Source: Berkiella sp963803015 (GTDB lineage: Bacteria; Pseudomonadota; Gammaproteobacteria; Berkiellales; Berkiellaceae). From it: a stretch of 64,000 nt of DNA. Both the position numbers and the translations under genes were made by a program. The stretch is taken from contig CAWDKV010000004.1 of NCBI GenBank assembly GCA_963803015.1, positions 496,001-560,000 on the forward strand, given 5' to 3'. The notes under the pieces were generated by a model that saw only the letters and a program-made list of their open reading frames with translations, had not been told where the DNA came from and searched no databases. Shown here in pieces: positions 42,147 through 52,400 of this stretch (the first letter of the stretch is position 1; every line of letters starts with the position of its first letter).

Positions 42147-43523
42147 GTGAAAACTAAAGAAAAGCACAGCAAATCAAAACTAATTTATGATAGCGAAAGA
42201 TTGAAACTACTCCTCGCTATTGGCGCTCTCGCGTTTATCATTCTTTGGAAGCTTACATACTGGATTAGATCCCATCATAATGAAAATCAAGAATGGAGTC
42301 ATTCAGATCAATTCTCAATGGAAGTAAGCTTACCCCCTGAACAAAAAGAAAAAAAGCCTGTAGCTGAAGAAGAAGAAAAGCAAACCAACTTGCTGGATGG
42401 TGCTGCTTATCTACCAGAACCTATACAGTTTACTGTCAAACCAGGTGACAATCTTGCCGCGCATTTTCAGCAAGCAGGGCTGGATAGCAAAATTTTGCAT
42501 GAAGTATTAGCCATCGATAAAAAACATTCGCTCTATCTTAAAAAAATCTACCCTGGGCAAAATTTACAGATCCAAACTAATCATCAAGAAGAATTTTTAT
42601 CTTTGCAGTTAGACATTGATCCCATCACATCGCTTATTGTAGAGCGTCAAAACAATGGCAAACTGTTGAGCCGACTGGAAGACAAGCCGGTAGAAAAGCG
42701 GATCGCTTTTGGCGGCGGCAAAATTCATGATTCGCTTTTCATGGCAGGCAAGCACGCTAAATTAGATGATACGCTTATCATGGAGCTCGCCAGCGTCTTT
42801 GCTTATGACATCGATTTTGCACAAGATATTAAACCTAATGATTCTTTTAAGGTTCTTTTTGAAGAACATTTTGTCAATGGCGAGAAAATAGGTAATGGCT
42901 CCATTGTCGCGGCAGAATTTTATACCAATGGTAAAAAATACCAAGCTATTCGCTATCAGGATGGTAATGGGCAACCGGTTTATTACGCGCCTAACGGAAA
43001 AAGTTTAAAGAAAGCCTTTATCCGTACTCCAGTTGAATATACACGGATCAGCTCTCATTTTAATTTAAAGCGACAACATCCCGTGCTACACACTATTAGA
43101 GCTCACCGCGGTGTCGATTATGCTGCACCAACCGGTACGCCGGTTAAAGCAGCCGGCAATGGTAAAGTGATTTTTGCCGGCAAAAAAGGCGGCTATGGTA
43201 ATGTAATCATTCTGCAGCATGGCACTAAATATACAACCCTTTATGGACACCTTTCTGGTTTCACCAAAAATTTAAAAAAGGGTAAAACCATTTCACAAGG
43301 GGAAATTATTGGCTATGTTGGCAGCACTGGCCTTGCATCTGGTCCACATTTGCATTTCGAATTTAGGGTAGATGGTGTGCATCATGATCCCTTAACGGTT
43401 GCTATCCCTTATGCCGATGGCGTCTCCGATAAATCTAAATCTCAATTTTTAGCTTATTCAAAGGGGTTGCTCAAACAAATGGATAAGCAAAGCAAAGTGC
43501 TGATTGCTAGGAACGAACTGTAA
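42147..43523 (+). CDS. M23-family murein DD-endopeptidase (MepM-like)
   Basis: Cleaves peptide cross-links of peptidoglycan in the periplasm, allowing wall growth. 458 residues from a GTG start, which keeps a basic N terminus (KTKEKHSKSKLIYDSERLK) ahead of a membrane anchor at about 20-40. A LysM/OapA-like region at about 90-140 (FTVKPGDNLAAHFQQAGL; YPGQNLQI) is followed by the C-terminal M23 domain with the zinc motif HRGVDYAAPTGTPV and HLHFEFRVDG. Three bases separate it from anmK, so one operon linking wall cleavage with recycling. Confidence 0.9.
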   Translation: MKTKEKHSKSKLIYDSERLKLLLAIGALAFIILWKLTYWIRSHHNENQEWSHSDQFSMEVSLPPEQKEKKPVAEEEEKQTNLLDGAAYLPEPIQFTVKPGDNLAAHFQQAGLDSKILHEVLAIDKKHSLYLKKIYPGQNLQIQTNHQEEFLSLQLDIDPITSLIVERQNNGKLLSRLEDKPVEKRIAFGGGKIHDSLFMAGKHAKLDDTLIMELASVFAYDIDFAQDIKPNDSFKVLFEEHFVNGEKIGNGSIVAAEFYTNGKKYQAIRYQDGNGQPVYYAPNGKSLKKAFIRTPVEYTRISSHFNLKRQHPVLHTIRAHRGVDYAAPTGTPVKAAGNGKVIFAGKKGGYGNVIILQHGTKYTTLYGHLSGFTKNLKKGKTISQGEIIGYVGSTGLASGPHLHFEFRVDGVHHDPLTVAIPYADGVSDKSKSQFLAYSKGLLKQMDKQSKVLIARNEL

Positions 43524-43526
43524 TCC

Positions 43527-44690
43527 ATGTCGGAACAATCACATTGTCAAAGTAAATGGATTTTAGGCGAGGCACCAAGCCTCAAGCAACTATATATTGG
43601 GTTGATGTCTGGTACTAGTCTAGATGGGGTTGATGTTGCGCTGGTCTCGTTTAATGATGATCCCAGACAAACAGAACTCATAGCAACCCATTTAGAAGAG
43701 ATCCCCTCTTCTTTAAAACAGCATGCCCTTGAGATTACACAAAGCGCAACGCCTCCGAATTTACAAACAATCGCCGTATTAGATAATGAGTTTGGTCACC
43801 TGTTTGCGCAAAGCGTGTTAAAGCTTTTAGAAAAGACGGACATTAAGCCTTCTGCCATTACAGCTATTGGTTCGCACGGACAAACATTATGGCATCACCC
43901 GCATGCACCGTATCCCTATACTTTGCAAGTAGGGGATCCTAATTTAATTGCACAAAAAACAGGGATCACCACTATCTGTGATTTTCGTCGTGGTGATATC
44001 ACGCAAGGTGGCCAAGGCGCTCCCCTCGCGCCGGCCTTTCATAAATGGTTTTTTACTGAAAACAAATCTCAAATCATTTTAAATATTGGTGGAATAGCCA
44101 ATATCAGTTTATTGCCTTTTGAAAATGAGCCTTATCTGGGTTTTGATACGGGTCCTGGCAATGGCTTGATGGATGCTTGGTGCGCTAAGCACCAAGGCCA
44201 ACCTTTTGATCAAAATGGTAATTGGGCAAAGCAAGGATCTTGTCATCAACCCTTGCTTAATAAATTATTAAACGATCCGTATTTTCAAAAACTGCCGCCC
44301 AAGAGCACAGGCAAAGATTATTTCAACCTTAACTGGCTTGAGAATGCCTTAAGCTCTTTTTCTTTATCAGCTCTTGATATACAAGCAACTTTACTCGCAT
44401 TAACGACCACTTCAATTAGCGACGCCATTAGGCTTTATCGTGAAGCAGGAGAAGTGATTATTTGTGGTGGCGGCAGCCGCAATTTCACTTTACTCTATTC
44501 ACTTACCCAATCATTAGGTATGTCTTTCACTGTGACAACAACAGAGGACTATGGCATTGATCCAGATTGGATAGAAGCAGTTTGTTTTGCGTGGCTTGCC
44601 AAACAACGCCTTGAAAATAATCCTATAGACTTAACCGCCATTACAGGTGCAAAAAAACCCACCATTCTAGGCGGAATTTGGTCACCCTAA
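43527..44690 (+). CDS. anmK: Anhydro-N-acetylmuramic acid kinase
   Basis: Phosphorylates and opens anhydroMurNAc released in cell-wall recycling, giving MurNAc-6-phosphate. It has 387 residues. Motifs: the ATP-site LYIGLMSGTSLDGVDVALV at the N terminus, GSHGQTLWHHP, DFRRGDITQGGQGAPLAPAFH, NIGGIANISLL, GFDTGPGNGLMDAW and GGGSRNFTLL. It follows the M23 peptidase by three bases. Confidence 0.96.
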   Translation: MSEQSHCQSKWILGEAPSLKQLYIGLMSGTSLDGVDVALVSFNDDPRQTELIATHLEEIPSSLKQHALEITQSATPPNLQTIAVLDNEFGHLFAQSVLKLLEKTDIKPSAITAIGSHGQTLWHHPHAPYPYTLQVGDPNLIAQKTGITTICDFRRGDITQGGQGAPLAPAFHKWFFTENKSQIILNIGGIANISLLPFENEPYLGFDTGPGNGLMDAWCAKHQGQPFDQNGNWAKQGSCHQPLLNKLLNDPYFQKLPPKSTGKDYFNLNWLENALSSFSLSALDIQATLLALTTTSISDAIRLYREAGEVIICGGGSRNFTLLYSLTQSLGMSFTVTTTEDYGIDPDWIEAVCFAWLAKQRLENNPIDLTAITGAKKPTILGGIWSP

Positions 44691-44719
44691 ATCTTTTCCA
44701 ATTGCAAAGGATTGAACCA

Positions 44720-45502
44720 ATGACTTACCACTTCTACTTATTCCTGCTTGGGCTACTTGCCGTTTTTTTTGCATTAAATTTGCTTCTTCTTGAAATTGGC
44801 AGAAAAATTGGGAGACGTGATTTAGATGTGGATCCGAAAGGTGCGAAAGTAGGAGCAAGTCAAGTAGAGACTGCTATTTTTACGCTGCTTGGCCTTTTAA
44901 TTGCTTTTACTTTCTTTGGCGCCTCTGAACGATTTGAAGCCCGCAGGCATCTCATCGTAAACGAAGCTGATGCCATTGCAACAGTTTGGTATGAAATAGA
45001 TCTTCTTCCCAGTGAATTTCAGCCAAAAATGCGAGATTTATTTCGACAATATACTGAAGCAAGGCTGAACGTCACGCATAAATTACCAGATATAGAAGCC
45101 TCAAGCCAACAAGCAGCCGTCGCTAAAGGAATACAAAAAGAAATTTGGAAGCTTGTAATACAAGTGAATAAACAAAATTCAACGCTTGCGATTCCATTGA
45201 TAGTTATTCCTTCATTAAATGCAATGTTTGATATGGCGACCAGCCATAATCTATCTCTAGTAACGCATCCACCCTTAATCATTTATTTAACTTTAATTGC
45301 TCTCATTTGCATTTGCAGTTTTTTTGTCGGATATAGTTTCGCTGGTGCAAAACATAGAAAATTATTTCATAGTTTTGGCTATACCTTTATTTTAACCGGC
45401 ATACTTTATGTGATAATCAATTTTGAATATCCTCGTGTTGGAGTTATCAATATTAAAAAGTTTGATCTTCCGATGGTAGAACTTAGAAAAGAAATGAATT
45501 AA
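44720..45502 (+). CDS. Membrane protein, DUF4239/bestrophin-like
   Basis: 260 residues. The frame opens at a TTG inside anmK, but the ATG at 44720 with AAAGGA eight bases ahead is better. Two hydrophobic helices stand at the N terminus (about 5-25, 50-75), then a soluble charged part (AIATVWYEIDLLPSEFQPKM) and two more helices at about 190-240. The VGASQVETAIFTLLGLLIAFTF and ERFEARRHLIVNEADAIATVW segments are typical of DUF4239 proteins, whose role is poorly known. It follows anmK by 29 bases. Confidence 0.65.
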   Translation: MTYHFYLFLLGLLAVFFALNLLLLEIGRKIGRRDLDVDPKGAKVGASQVETAIFTLLGLLIAFTFFGASERFEARRHLIVNEADAIATVWYEIDLLPSEFQPKMRDLFRQYTEARLNVTHKLPDIEASSQQAAVAKGIQKEIWKLVIQVNKQNSTLAIPLIVIPSLNAMFDMATSHNLSLVTHPPLIIYLTLIALICICSFFVGYSFAGAKHRKLFHSFGYTFILTGILYVIINFEYPRVGVINIKKFDLPMVELRKEMN

Positions 45503-45565
45503 TAACAAGCCTATTCTGTTTGTCATTTCATGATGAAAATATAGACTAAACTGCAATCACAGATA

Positions 45566-45595
45566 CGTAAAACCCACTATTAGGTGGGTTTTACG
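45566..45595. terminator. Hairpin between convergent genes, likely terminator
   Basis: CGTAAAACCCAC (45566-45577) and GTGGGTTTTACG (45584-45595) form a perfect 12-base stem around TATTAG. No long T-run follows on either side. It separates the DUF4239-like gene from the convergent papain/TPR gene. Confidence 0.55.
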
Positions 45596-45702
45596 CACCC
45601 TTTATATTTTGCTACCTGGCCCCATTTCTTGGCTGCAAACTTGCTTGATTACTTGTAAACATTTCCACTTGCTTCTCTTTTAGCGCTAACAATTCTTCTA
45701 AA

Positions 45703-48213
45703 TTAGCACATCTCTTTTTTAGCAATGCTATTTCTTGATTCTCTCATCACTAAAAGAGCCGCTTCTCTTGAGAGAGAATAGCTTTGTGGAGAACTAAAAA
45801 TCAACGGAGCAGGCACAGCTGCTGGATCCGGTAGCACTGCAACTGGTGGGGCAACCGCTGGTGAGAGTACAACTCGTGGCGCTACAGTTGCTGGAGCTGC
45901 AACTGCTGGAGCTGCAACTGCTGGAGCAGGAACAGTAGAGACGGACAGCTGGGGTAAAATATACCCCAGTTGCTTTGCTTTCTCATAACACTTAGAAGCT
46001 TCAACAGGATTAGGCTGAGTGCCAACTCCATTTTGATAGCAATTCGCCACGCTAACCCAAGCCAATGCATTTTTTTCATCAAACTGCGTCGCTTTTTGAT
46101 AACACTTAAAAGCTTCAGCAGGGTTATTATCTATGCCAAATCCCACTTCATAGCAATATCCAAGACTAATCCAGCTAGGTGCATATTTTTCATTCAGCAG
46201 TATCACGTATTCATAGCAGTTAAAAGATGCAACTGGATTGCGCTCTGTGCCAATGCCAAACCGATAGCATTCCCCAATGTTATGCAAGGCAATCTCATTT
46301 TTCCTATCACATTCCCTTGCTTTTTGAAAACATTTAAATGCTTCTATAGTGTTACGCTCTGTGCCCACGGCATTTTTATAACAATTACCAAGATTATTCC
46401 AAGCAATCGCATCCTTATCGTCAAACCGCTTCGCTTTTTGATAACACTTAAATGCTTCACCAGGGTTGAGCTCTATGCCATCGCCATTTTGATAGCAAGC
46501 TCCGATATTATTCCAAGCAAACCCATTCTTTTCATCAAGCTCGACTATTTTTTGATAACACTTAAAAGCTGCTTGGTGGGCATTTGTGGAACGGTGGTGA
46601 TTGGCAAGCTTCTTCCAATTATCAATAGAAGTGGGATTCATTTTTGTCTCCTCTAAAGCCGCTTTGAATGCTGCATCGCTAAGAGTGAGAGAGGATTTTT
46701 TTGTACTCTCATTGCTTTGATCTTGTATCACTAAAAGCCCCACTTCACTTGACGCCGGTTGGTTTAATGGAGCAGGCGCAGGAGTAACTAACGAAGCAAC
46801 CACGGCTGGAGCTGCGGGAGCAGCAACAACTGGAGAAGGTGGTGAAGGCGGTTTTAGTTGAAATAAAGAAGGCACCGGCAAAGAAGGATTAAGCAGGTTT
46901 GCTTTTGTATAGCACTTCAAAGCTTCCGCATGGTTGCGCCCTGTGCCAATGCCATTTAGATAGCAATTCCCAAGATAACTCCAAGCAAATGCATTCTTTT
47001 CATCAAGCTGCGTCACTTTCTGATAACACTTAAATGCTTCACCAGGGTTGCGCTCTGTACCAATACCACTTTGATAACAATTCCCTAGATTATACAAAAT
47101 ATTCGCATGTTTTTCATCAAGCTGCTTCCCTTTTTGATAACACTTAAATGCTTCACCAGGGTTGCGCTTTGTGCCAATACCATTTCGATAGCAATTCCCT
47201 AGATTATTCCAAGCATTCGCATTCGCATCCTTTTCATCAACCTGCGTCGCTTTTTGATAACACGTAAATGCTTCACCAGGGTTGCGCTCTATGCCCTCGC
47301 CATTTTGGTAGCAAATCCCAAAGTTATTCCAAGCAATCGCATTCTTTTCATCAAGCTGCGTCGCTTTTTGATAACACGTAAATGCTTCTTGATAGTTGTT
47401 TGTAGAACGGTAGTGCCGACCAAGATTTATCCAATTATCAACGGAAGTGGGATTGGTTTTTGTTGCTTCTAAAACTCTTTTGAGCTCTGCATCGCTAAGA
47501 ATTGACTTTTTTGTACTTTCATTGCTTGATATACCCGTTTCATCATTTTGCGTTTTATCAGCAACGGTATCTGTCCTTTCTGTCTTTTCAGCTTTTAGTG
47601 CAAATCCTTCTGGAGGAATGGAGGGAATATAAAATATTTCCTTGCGATATCCTTTCAAATCGAGCCGAGTCGTTATCTGCTCTTCTTCTTTTTGTCGTTG
47701 TGCATCTATAAAGTAGATTTTATCCTCTTTATCAATATAAAAATTAATCATATGTCCTGTTTGCATTCTTTTTTCGTCGGTCAATAAAATAAAGCCATAG
47801 GCCGTACCATCTTTTTTGCGGCGAAATAAAGAAAGAAGCTGCTGTGCTATATCTTGCTCTGTTGCTTTATAGAAATGGACTTGTTCTGGCGCACTGGGAT
47901 TTGTGGTTAAATCAATTGTGTACTGCGGTTTGTCTTCATCTTCAAGTGAGCAAAGCAAACGATAATCTGAAGGAGGCGTACTACAGCGCTCTAACAGTCT
48001 TTTATCTTGTGAAGTAGATCTTATTATTTTTCCGCCCTCAAAAAGCGGTTTGGTCAACAAACCTGCATCGGATACGGGCACAGAGCCCAATGCTAAATTT
48101 TTACCTTCAGCAACATGTTTATCAAAGCGTAATGCACAATGAGCACAATTTTGTGTTCCCTGCTTAGCGTTAATCCCGGCTATTAGTGTTTTAAGATAAG
48201 TTATGGTCGGCAT
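45703..48213 (-). CDS. Papain-like (Tox-PL-type) domain with two TPR/Sel1 repeat modules, probable effector
   Basis: 836 residues. The N-terminal 200 residues resemble papain-fold toxin domains: NCAHC (Cys23/Cys26) for the nucleophile, GHMINFYI with His154, and YFIDAQ with Asp170, the expected Cys-His-Asp order. Such domains act as proteases or glutamine deamidases. Two modules follow (about 230-440 and 505-785), each opening with NESTKKS and KMNPTS/KTNPTS-type sequence and holding 36-residue TPR/Sel1 repeats such as AFKCYQKATQLDEKNAIAWN and GNCYQSGIGTERNPGEAF; Pro/Ala linkers lie between and after. The end appears frameshifted at a six-T run (45715-45720): dropping one base gives about 33 extra helical residues (CANLEELLALKEKQVEMF) to a stop at 45612-45614. 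No signal peptide. Confidence 0.75.
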   Translation of the reverse strand: MPTITYLKTLIAGINAKQGTQNCAHCALRFDKHVAEGKNLALGSVPVSDAGLLTKPLFEGGKIIRSTSQDKRLLERCSTPPSDYRLLCSLEDEDKPQYTIDLTTNPSAPEQVHFYKATEQDIAQQLLSLFRRKKDGTAYGFILLTDEKRMQTGHMINFYIDKEDKIYFIDAQRQKEEEQITTRLDLKGYRKEIFYIPSIPPEGFALKAEKTERTDTVADKTQNDETGISSNESTKKSILSDAELKRVLEATKTNPTSVDNWINLGRHYRSTNNYQEAFTCYQKATQLDEKNAIAWNNFGICYQNGEGIERNPGEAFTCYQKATQVDEKDANANAWNNLGNCYRNGIGTKRNPGEAFKCYQKGKQLDEKHANILYNLGNCYQSGIGTERNPGEAFKCYQKVTQLDEKNAFAWSYLGNCYLNGIGTGRNHAEALKCYTKANLLNPSLPVPSLFQLKPPSPPSPVVAAPAAPAVVASLVTPAPAPLNQPASSEVGLLVIQDQSNESTKKSSLTLSDAAFKAALEETKMNPTSIDNWKKLANHHRSTNAHQAAFKCYQKIVELDEKNGFAWNNIGACYQNGDGIELNPGEAFKCYQKAKRFDDKDAIAWNNLGNCYKNAVGTERNTIEAFKCFQKARECDRKNEIALHNIGECYRFGIGTERNPVASFNCYEYVILLNEKYAPSWISLGYCYEVGFGIDNNPAEAFKCYQKATQFDEKNALAWVSVANCYQNGVGTQPNPVEASKCYEKAKQLGYILPQLSVSTVPAPAVAAPAVAAPATVAPRVVLSPAVAPPVAVLPDPAAVPAPLIFSSPQSYSLSREAALLVMRESRNSIAKKEMC

Positions 48214-48402
48214 AGTGCATATTCCATATATGTTAGTTTGAGAACATTTTACGGATAATAATGCCTAACGCTTGTGATGTAAATATTTATATGACTATAA
48301 TAAAAAAATGAGTTTTTTGACTATATTTTAATGCGTGAGATTTTAGGATCTAGATCAATTTCATACAGCATGTATTTCAATTAATCGGGGATTTTATAAC
48401 GC

Positions 48403-49353
48403 CTATGGCAAGCCTTTTGCTTCACATCGAAAAATCCCATGCATGCCAAGCCAAGATTCTTTTCCAGAGGGTCTGCGATACTTAAACCACTGGAAGGGTA
48501 CTTTGCGATATTGTTTTTTTACACGCTTTGCAGCAGTAAACCCTACTTCTGCGATAAGTACCCCATTGGGATTCAGATGGCTTTTGGCTTGGGTGATGAT
48601 TTTATTAACAATGTCTAACCCTGTTTTCCCTGCTTCTAAAGCAAGTTTAGGTTCATTTTTAAATTCAGCAGGGCTCGCCTGATATTCGCGAGCAGAAACA
48701 TAAGGTGGGTTTGTAATGATGAGATCATATTTATCATGAACATTTTCAAATAAATCACTTTGAATGCTCTTCACTCTCTCACTCAAGGCAAATTTCTCTA
48801 TATTTATTTGAGCGACTTCTAAGGCAAGCGGTGAAATATCGACTAAATCCACTTTAAGAGCAGGCTTGAGCAACGCTAAGCTAATACCGATACATCCTGA
48901 GCCTGTGCATAAATCTAAAACCCGATAATTTTCCCATGTCATCTGGTCTAAAAAATCTTGAAACCGGGTATTCATAATAGAGCGTGGTACTAAAACATTT
49001 TCATTAACATAAAATTTATGACCTAAATAGTCACACTCATGTGTAATGTATTCGACAGGGATCCGCTCTGCTATCCTTTTTTCATATACAGATAGCACTT
49101 TAATGACGTCTGCTTCGGATATTTTATCCGCATAATCGATATTCGATTTTTCTAAAGCAAAAGCGGCAAGATGATTCGCTGTAGGCAAAAGAGAACAATC
49201 TTTAAAGAAATGATGATGCAAACCATTTTTGCGCATCAATTTATAACCGAGCGCAACAATATCACCAACAGTTTTGTCACCATTGCGACAAGATTCTAAA
49301 AATGAGATATAAGCTCTATTTCTTTTTTTATCTTGAGAGAGCAAGGATTGCAT
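48403..49353 (-). CDS. prmB: PrmB, N5-glutamine methyltransferase for ribosomal protein uL3
   Basis: Methylates a glutamine of ribosomal protein L3. 316 residues. The family signature NPPYVSAREYQASPAEF and EPKLALEAGKTGLD are present, with SAM motif VLDLCTGSGCIGISLA and VDISPLALEVAQINIE. The N-terminal helical domain (about 1-100) and PVEYITHECDYLGHKFYV fit PrmB better than the release-factor enzyme PrmC. It is a housekeeping gene lying between two effector-like genes; AAAAGGT precedes the ATG. Confidence 0.9.
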   Translation of the reverse strand: MQSLLSQDKKRNRAYISFLESCRNGDKTVGDIVALGYKLMRKNGLHHHFFKDCSLLPTANHLAAFALEKSNIDYADKISEADVIKVLSVYEKRIAERIPVEYITHECDYLGHKFYVNENVLVPRSIMNTRFQDFLDQMTWENYRVLDLCTGSGCIGISLALLKPALKVDLVDISPLALEVAQINIEKFALSERVKSIQSDLFENVHDKYDLIITNPPYVSAREYQASPAEFKNEPKLALEAGKTGLDIVNKIITQAKSHLNPNGVLIAEVGFTAAKRVKKQYRKVPFQWFKYRRPSGKESWLGMHGIFRCEAKGLP

Positions 49354-49490
49354 AGGCTTACCTTTTTGCCAAGGATAACTTTTAAGTTTACAAATTGTAA
49401 ACCAATCGACACCGTTTTACGAGTTTTTGTTAAATCAATGCTACGAACGACAACCTCTTTGCATAAAATGCATCGGCGATGATTGCTAAT

Positions 49491-52400
49491 TTATTTCTTT
49501 CTGGAAAAACTCCTTGACGCACCACGATGGTTTGATTGATTTTGATATTGACCATTTTGTCTTCTTCCGTTTTGATAATTCTGGATGAAGTCTCGGCCTC
49601 GGGGCTCTCTCATGACATCAGGCGCAGACCCGAACTGGTTATACTGTTGAAGTTGCGTATATAAGCCTTCTTTTTCTAATATGATAGATTGAAGTGTTTT
49701 TCGAATTCTTTGCCTATCTGCCTCATTGATTTCACCTTTGTAATGATCAAAAAAAGCTTCAATACCTTCCTCTAACCTATGAACCAGTTCATCTTGCTTA
49801 GGGTTTTTCATAACAAGTGGCATCATTAAAAATAAAGCAAGTACATGGTAATAATCATATCTATCGCAATAGCATGAAAAATCATTTAGCTTATGCTCCA
49901 AAAATTGACATGATAATGGCAACTGAGGTGGGAGCGTGGGGAATATTTCAGATAATAAACCATAGCGCAAAATAGTTGAAAAGTTTATTTTGGCAAAGGG
50001 ACTTAAAAACAGCTTTTGCAAATTATTTAAATAAACACCTATTGGCAAGTACCGAATTCTAACAGCCTGTTCTTTGATCAACTCCACATCGCAGGATTGA
50101 ATACCTTTTTGCAATTGGTTACTAAAACGGAGCATTCTCATCATCAAAGAAGGATCGGCAATAAATCGCTCTCTTACATTTCCTAACAACGTAAGACAAG
50201 GAGCCGACAGATCTCTTTGAACGCCCAATAAATCATAGACAGCACCCTGCGGCGTACAAATAAAGGTATTGATGGAAAAATCTTTTTTCGACAAAAACTC
50301 CTTCAAATCACCCCATTTTTCACACCAAAGATCTATTTTTCCAAATCTAAAGTGCTTAGCTTGATTTGGATTATGCCAGCATTGACTGGCAAGCCTCTCT
50401 GGCAATTCAGTAAAATCACCATTTACTATGATATCAACATCTTCGTTAAGCGTGACTGGCATACCCATTAAGCGATTACGCACCCACCCCCCAACGATAT
50501 AAAATTCCAATTGATACTCTTCCAGATCTTTTAAAAACCTCATCATGAGAGGGAGTTCAATCTGCCTAATGGGCGCACATGAATGAATTGCTTTAAGAAA
50601 GGGGCTTTTTAAGCGTAATTCTTGTTGGAATCTTTCGGCTTCCTGTTTATGCTTTTCTGCTAATGCTTCGCGTGCTTGCTGTCTTTGCGCTCTGAGCCTT
50701 TCTTCCTGAACTTGATAATCTTCATGAAATTTTCTTTTGGACTGTTCAAGTTCCGATTGAAGTTGTACGCCAAGATTACTTAGCTCAGATTGATGATGCT
50801 CAATTAATTTTTTCAATTTAGCTTGATGTGCAGCGGCTTGTTGCGTGAGCGCTACTTGATATTCTGCTATAAGATTTTCTCTATCAACTTGCTGCTTGAC
50901 TTTCAATTCATTTATTCTAGCATGATAATTATCAGTACGACTGCTTAATTCAGCTTGATGCTCTGCATCTTGCTTTTTTAACTCGACTCGGTGCTGCGCC
51001 GACAAACTATCTAATTCCGTTTGTTGTTGTACAGTTTGGGCATCCAAGGCACTTTGGTGATCAGAATGTATCTGTTGTCGCTCGATTTCTTGTTGTTCTT
51101 CAAGTTGAGAAATATTTCCCTGATGTTCAGCTAATAACGCTGCTTTCTCTGCGTTAAGTTGACGTTCTTTTTTTTCTCTATATTTAGCAAGTTTCCCCTC
51201 AGCTCTTTCCTTTTCAGCATTAAAATCCTCAGAATATTTCTTTTCAAGTTCAGACAATTTTGCAGCTTTTTCTTCTTGCAAACGCTTTATCAGTGCTTCT
51301 TTCTCTCGTTCTATTTGTGCTTTTACTTCCTGAAGTTTGGCATCATAAGTTTCTTTTTGCTTCACTTTTTCTTGTTCTAACTGCGCCTCATGTTCTCGCG
51401 TGACAACTTCGCTCATTTGTTGGCGAAGCTTTTCTTGTTCATGCTGTTCTAGTACAGGGGCTGAGGGTGGAACATTTACGTCGGGCACTGGCGGCAAAGC
51501 TGTCGGTATAACAAGAGGAGGTGAGTCATCAAGTGTTAAGCGATTAAAATCCACGCACGTTACTTCATCTTCTTTCTTTTCAGAAGATAATGTCAGTGGC
51601 AGCTTTTCTGAAACAATCATGAATTTTTTCAAATCCTCAACGATTTGCTTTAAAATACCTAAACTCGTACGTTGATAGATCCCAGTCTTAAAAAAAGGCC
51701 CTTTTCTTAAAACCAACATCAAGGCTATCACCAGATCCAAAACGCTAGAAAGAACTTCTTGGGTTAATTGTTGGGGGGGAACAGCTTTAAAGCTTGCCAA
51801 TGTGCTTAAAACGTTTGAGATATGGACGATAATCAATTCCGGTATGGGGGTATTCTCCAGACTTTCTAACGTTTTCTTTGAATCTTTTACACTTTGTTTC
51901 AACAAATCAAGATTCATGCTGGTCGTTAAAGGGACCGTGATTTGATTCCAAGGGGCATCATAAAAATTATCTAACAGGATACAGATCCCTAGTGAAAGAT
52001 CATCATTTTTTGATTTTATATCTTTATTTAATTTTTCTGCCTCATTCCTTATTGCAGAATACTTACTAGATTTACTTAACAATTTTAGCAAACGCTTTGC
52101 TTTTGTAGAACCAGATGACAATTTACCATCAAAAACTCGCCCTAAAGATTGAAATCTGTTCGCTTGTTCGTTCTTACGAAATAGACTTAAAAAATTGGCA
52201 GCTGAATGATAAGCAACAAATAGCGTCTCAACATCGTTTTTAAGATCTTCAAAATCTTGTGATTTTACTGAAGTAATCTCTTCTAACCTTGTCAATACAT
52301 TATTTTGATATTCATCCGCATAATGTTCCAACCACTGCATTTTTTCAAGAAGTAACCCACAATAAAAATAATAATGATGCTCATTCAAAGTGCCTAATAT

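Noticed and set aside
45970..46656. 228-codon plus-strand frame opposite the TPR modules
   Set aside because: It follows the periodicity of the TPR repeats on the other strand and has no ribosome site.
46030..47460. Regularly spaced near-identical DNA units suggestive of a CRISPR or satellite array
   Set aside because: The roughly 108-120 base period is in frame and encodes TPR/Sel1 repeats; there are no constant repeats with variable spacers.
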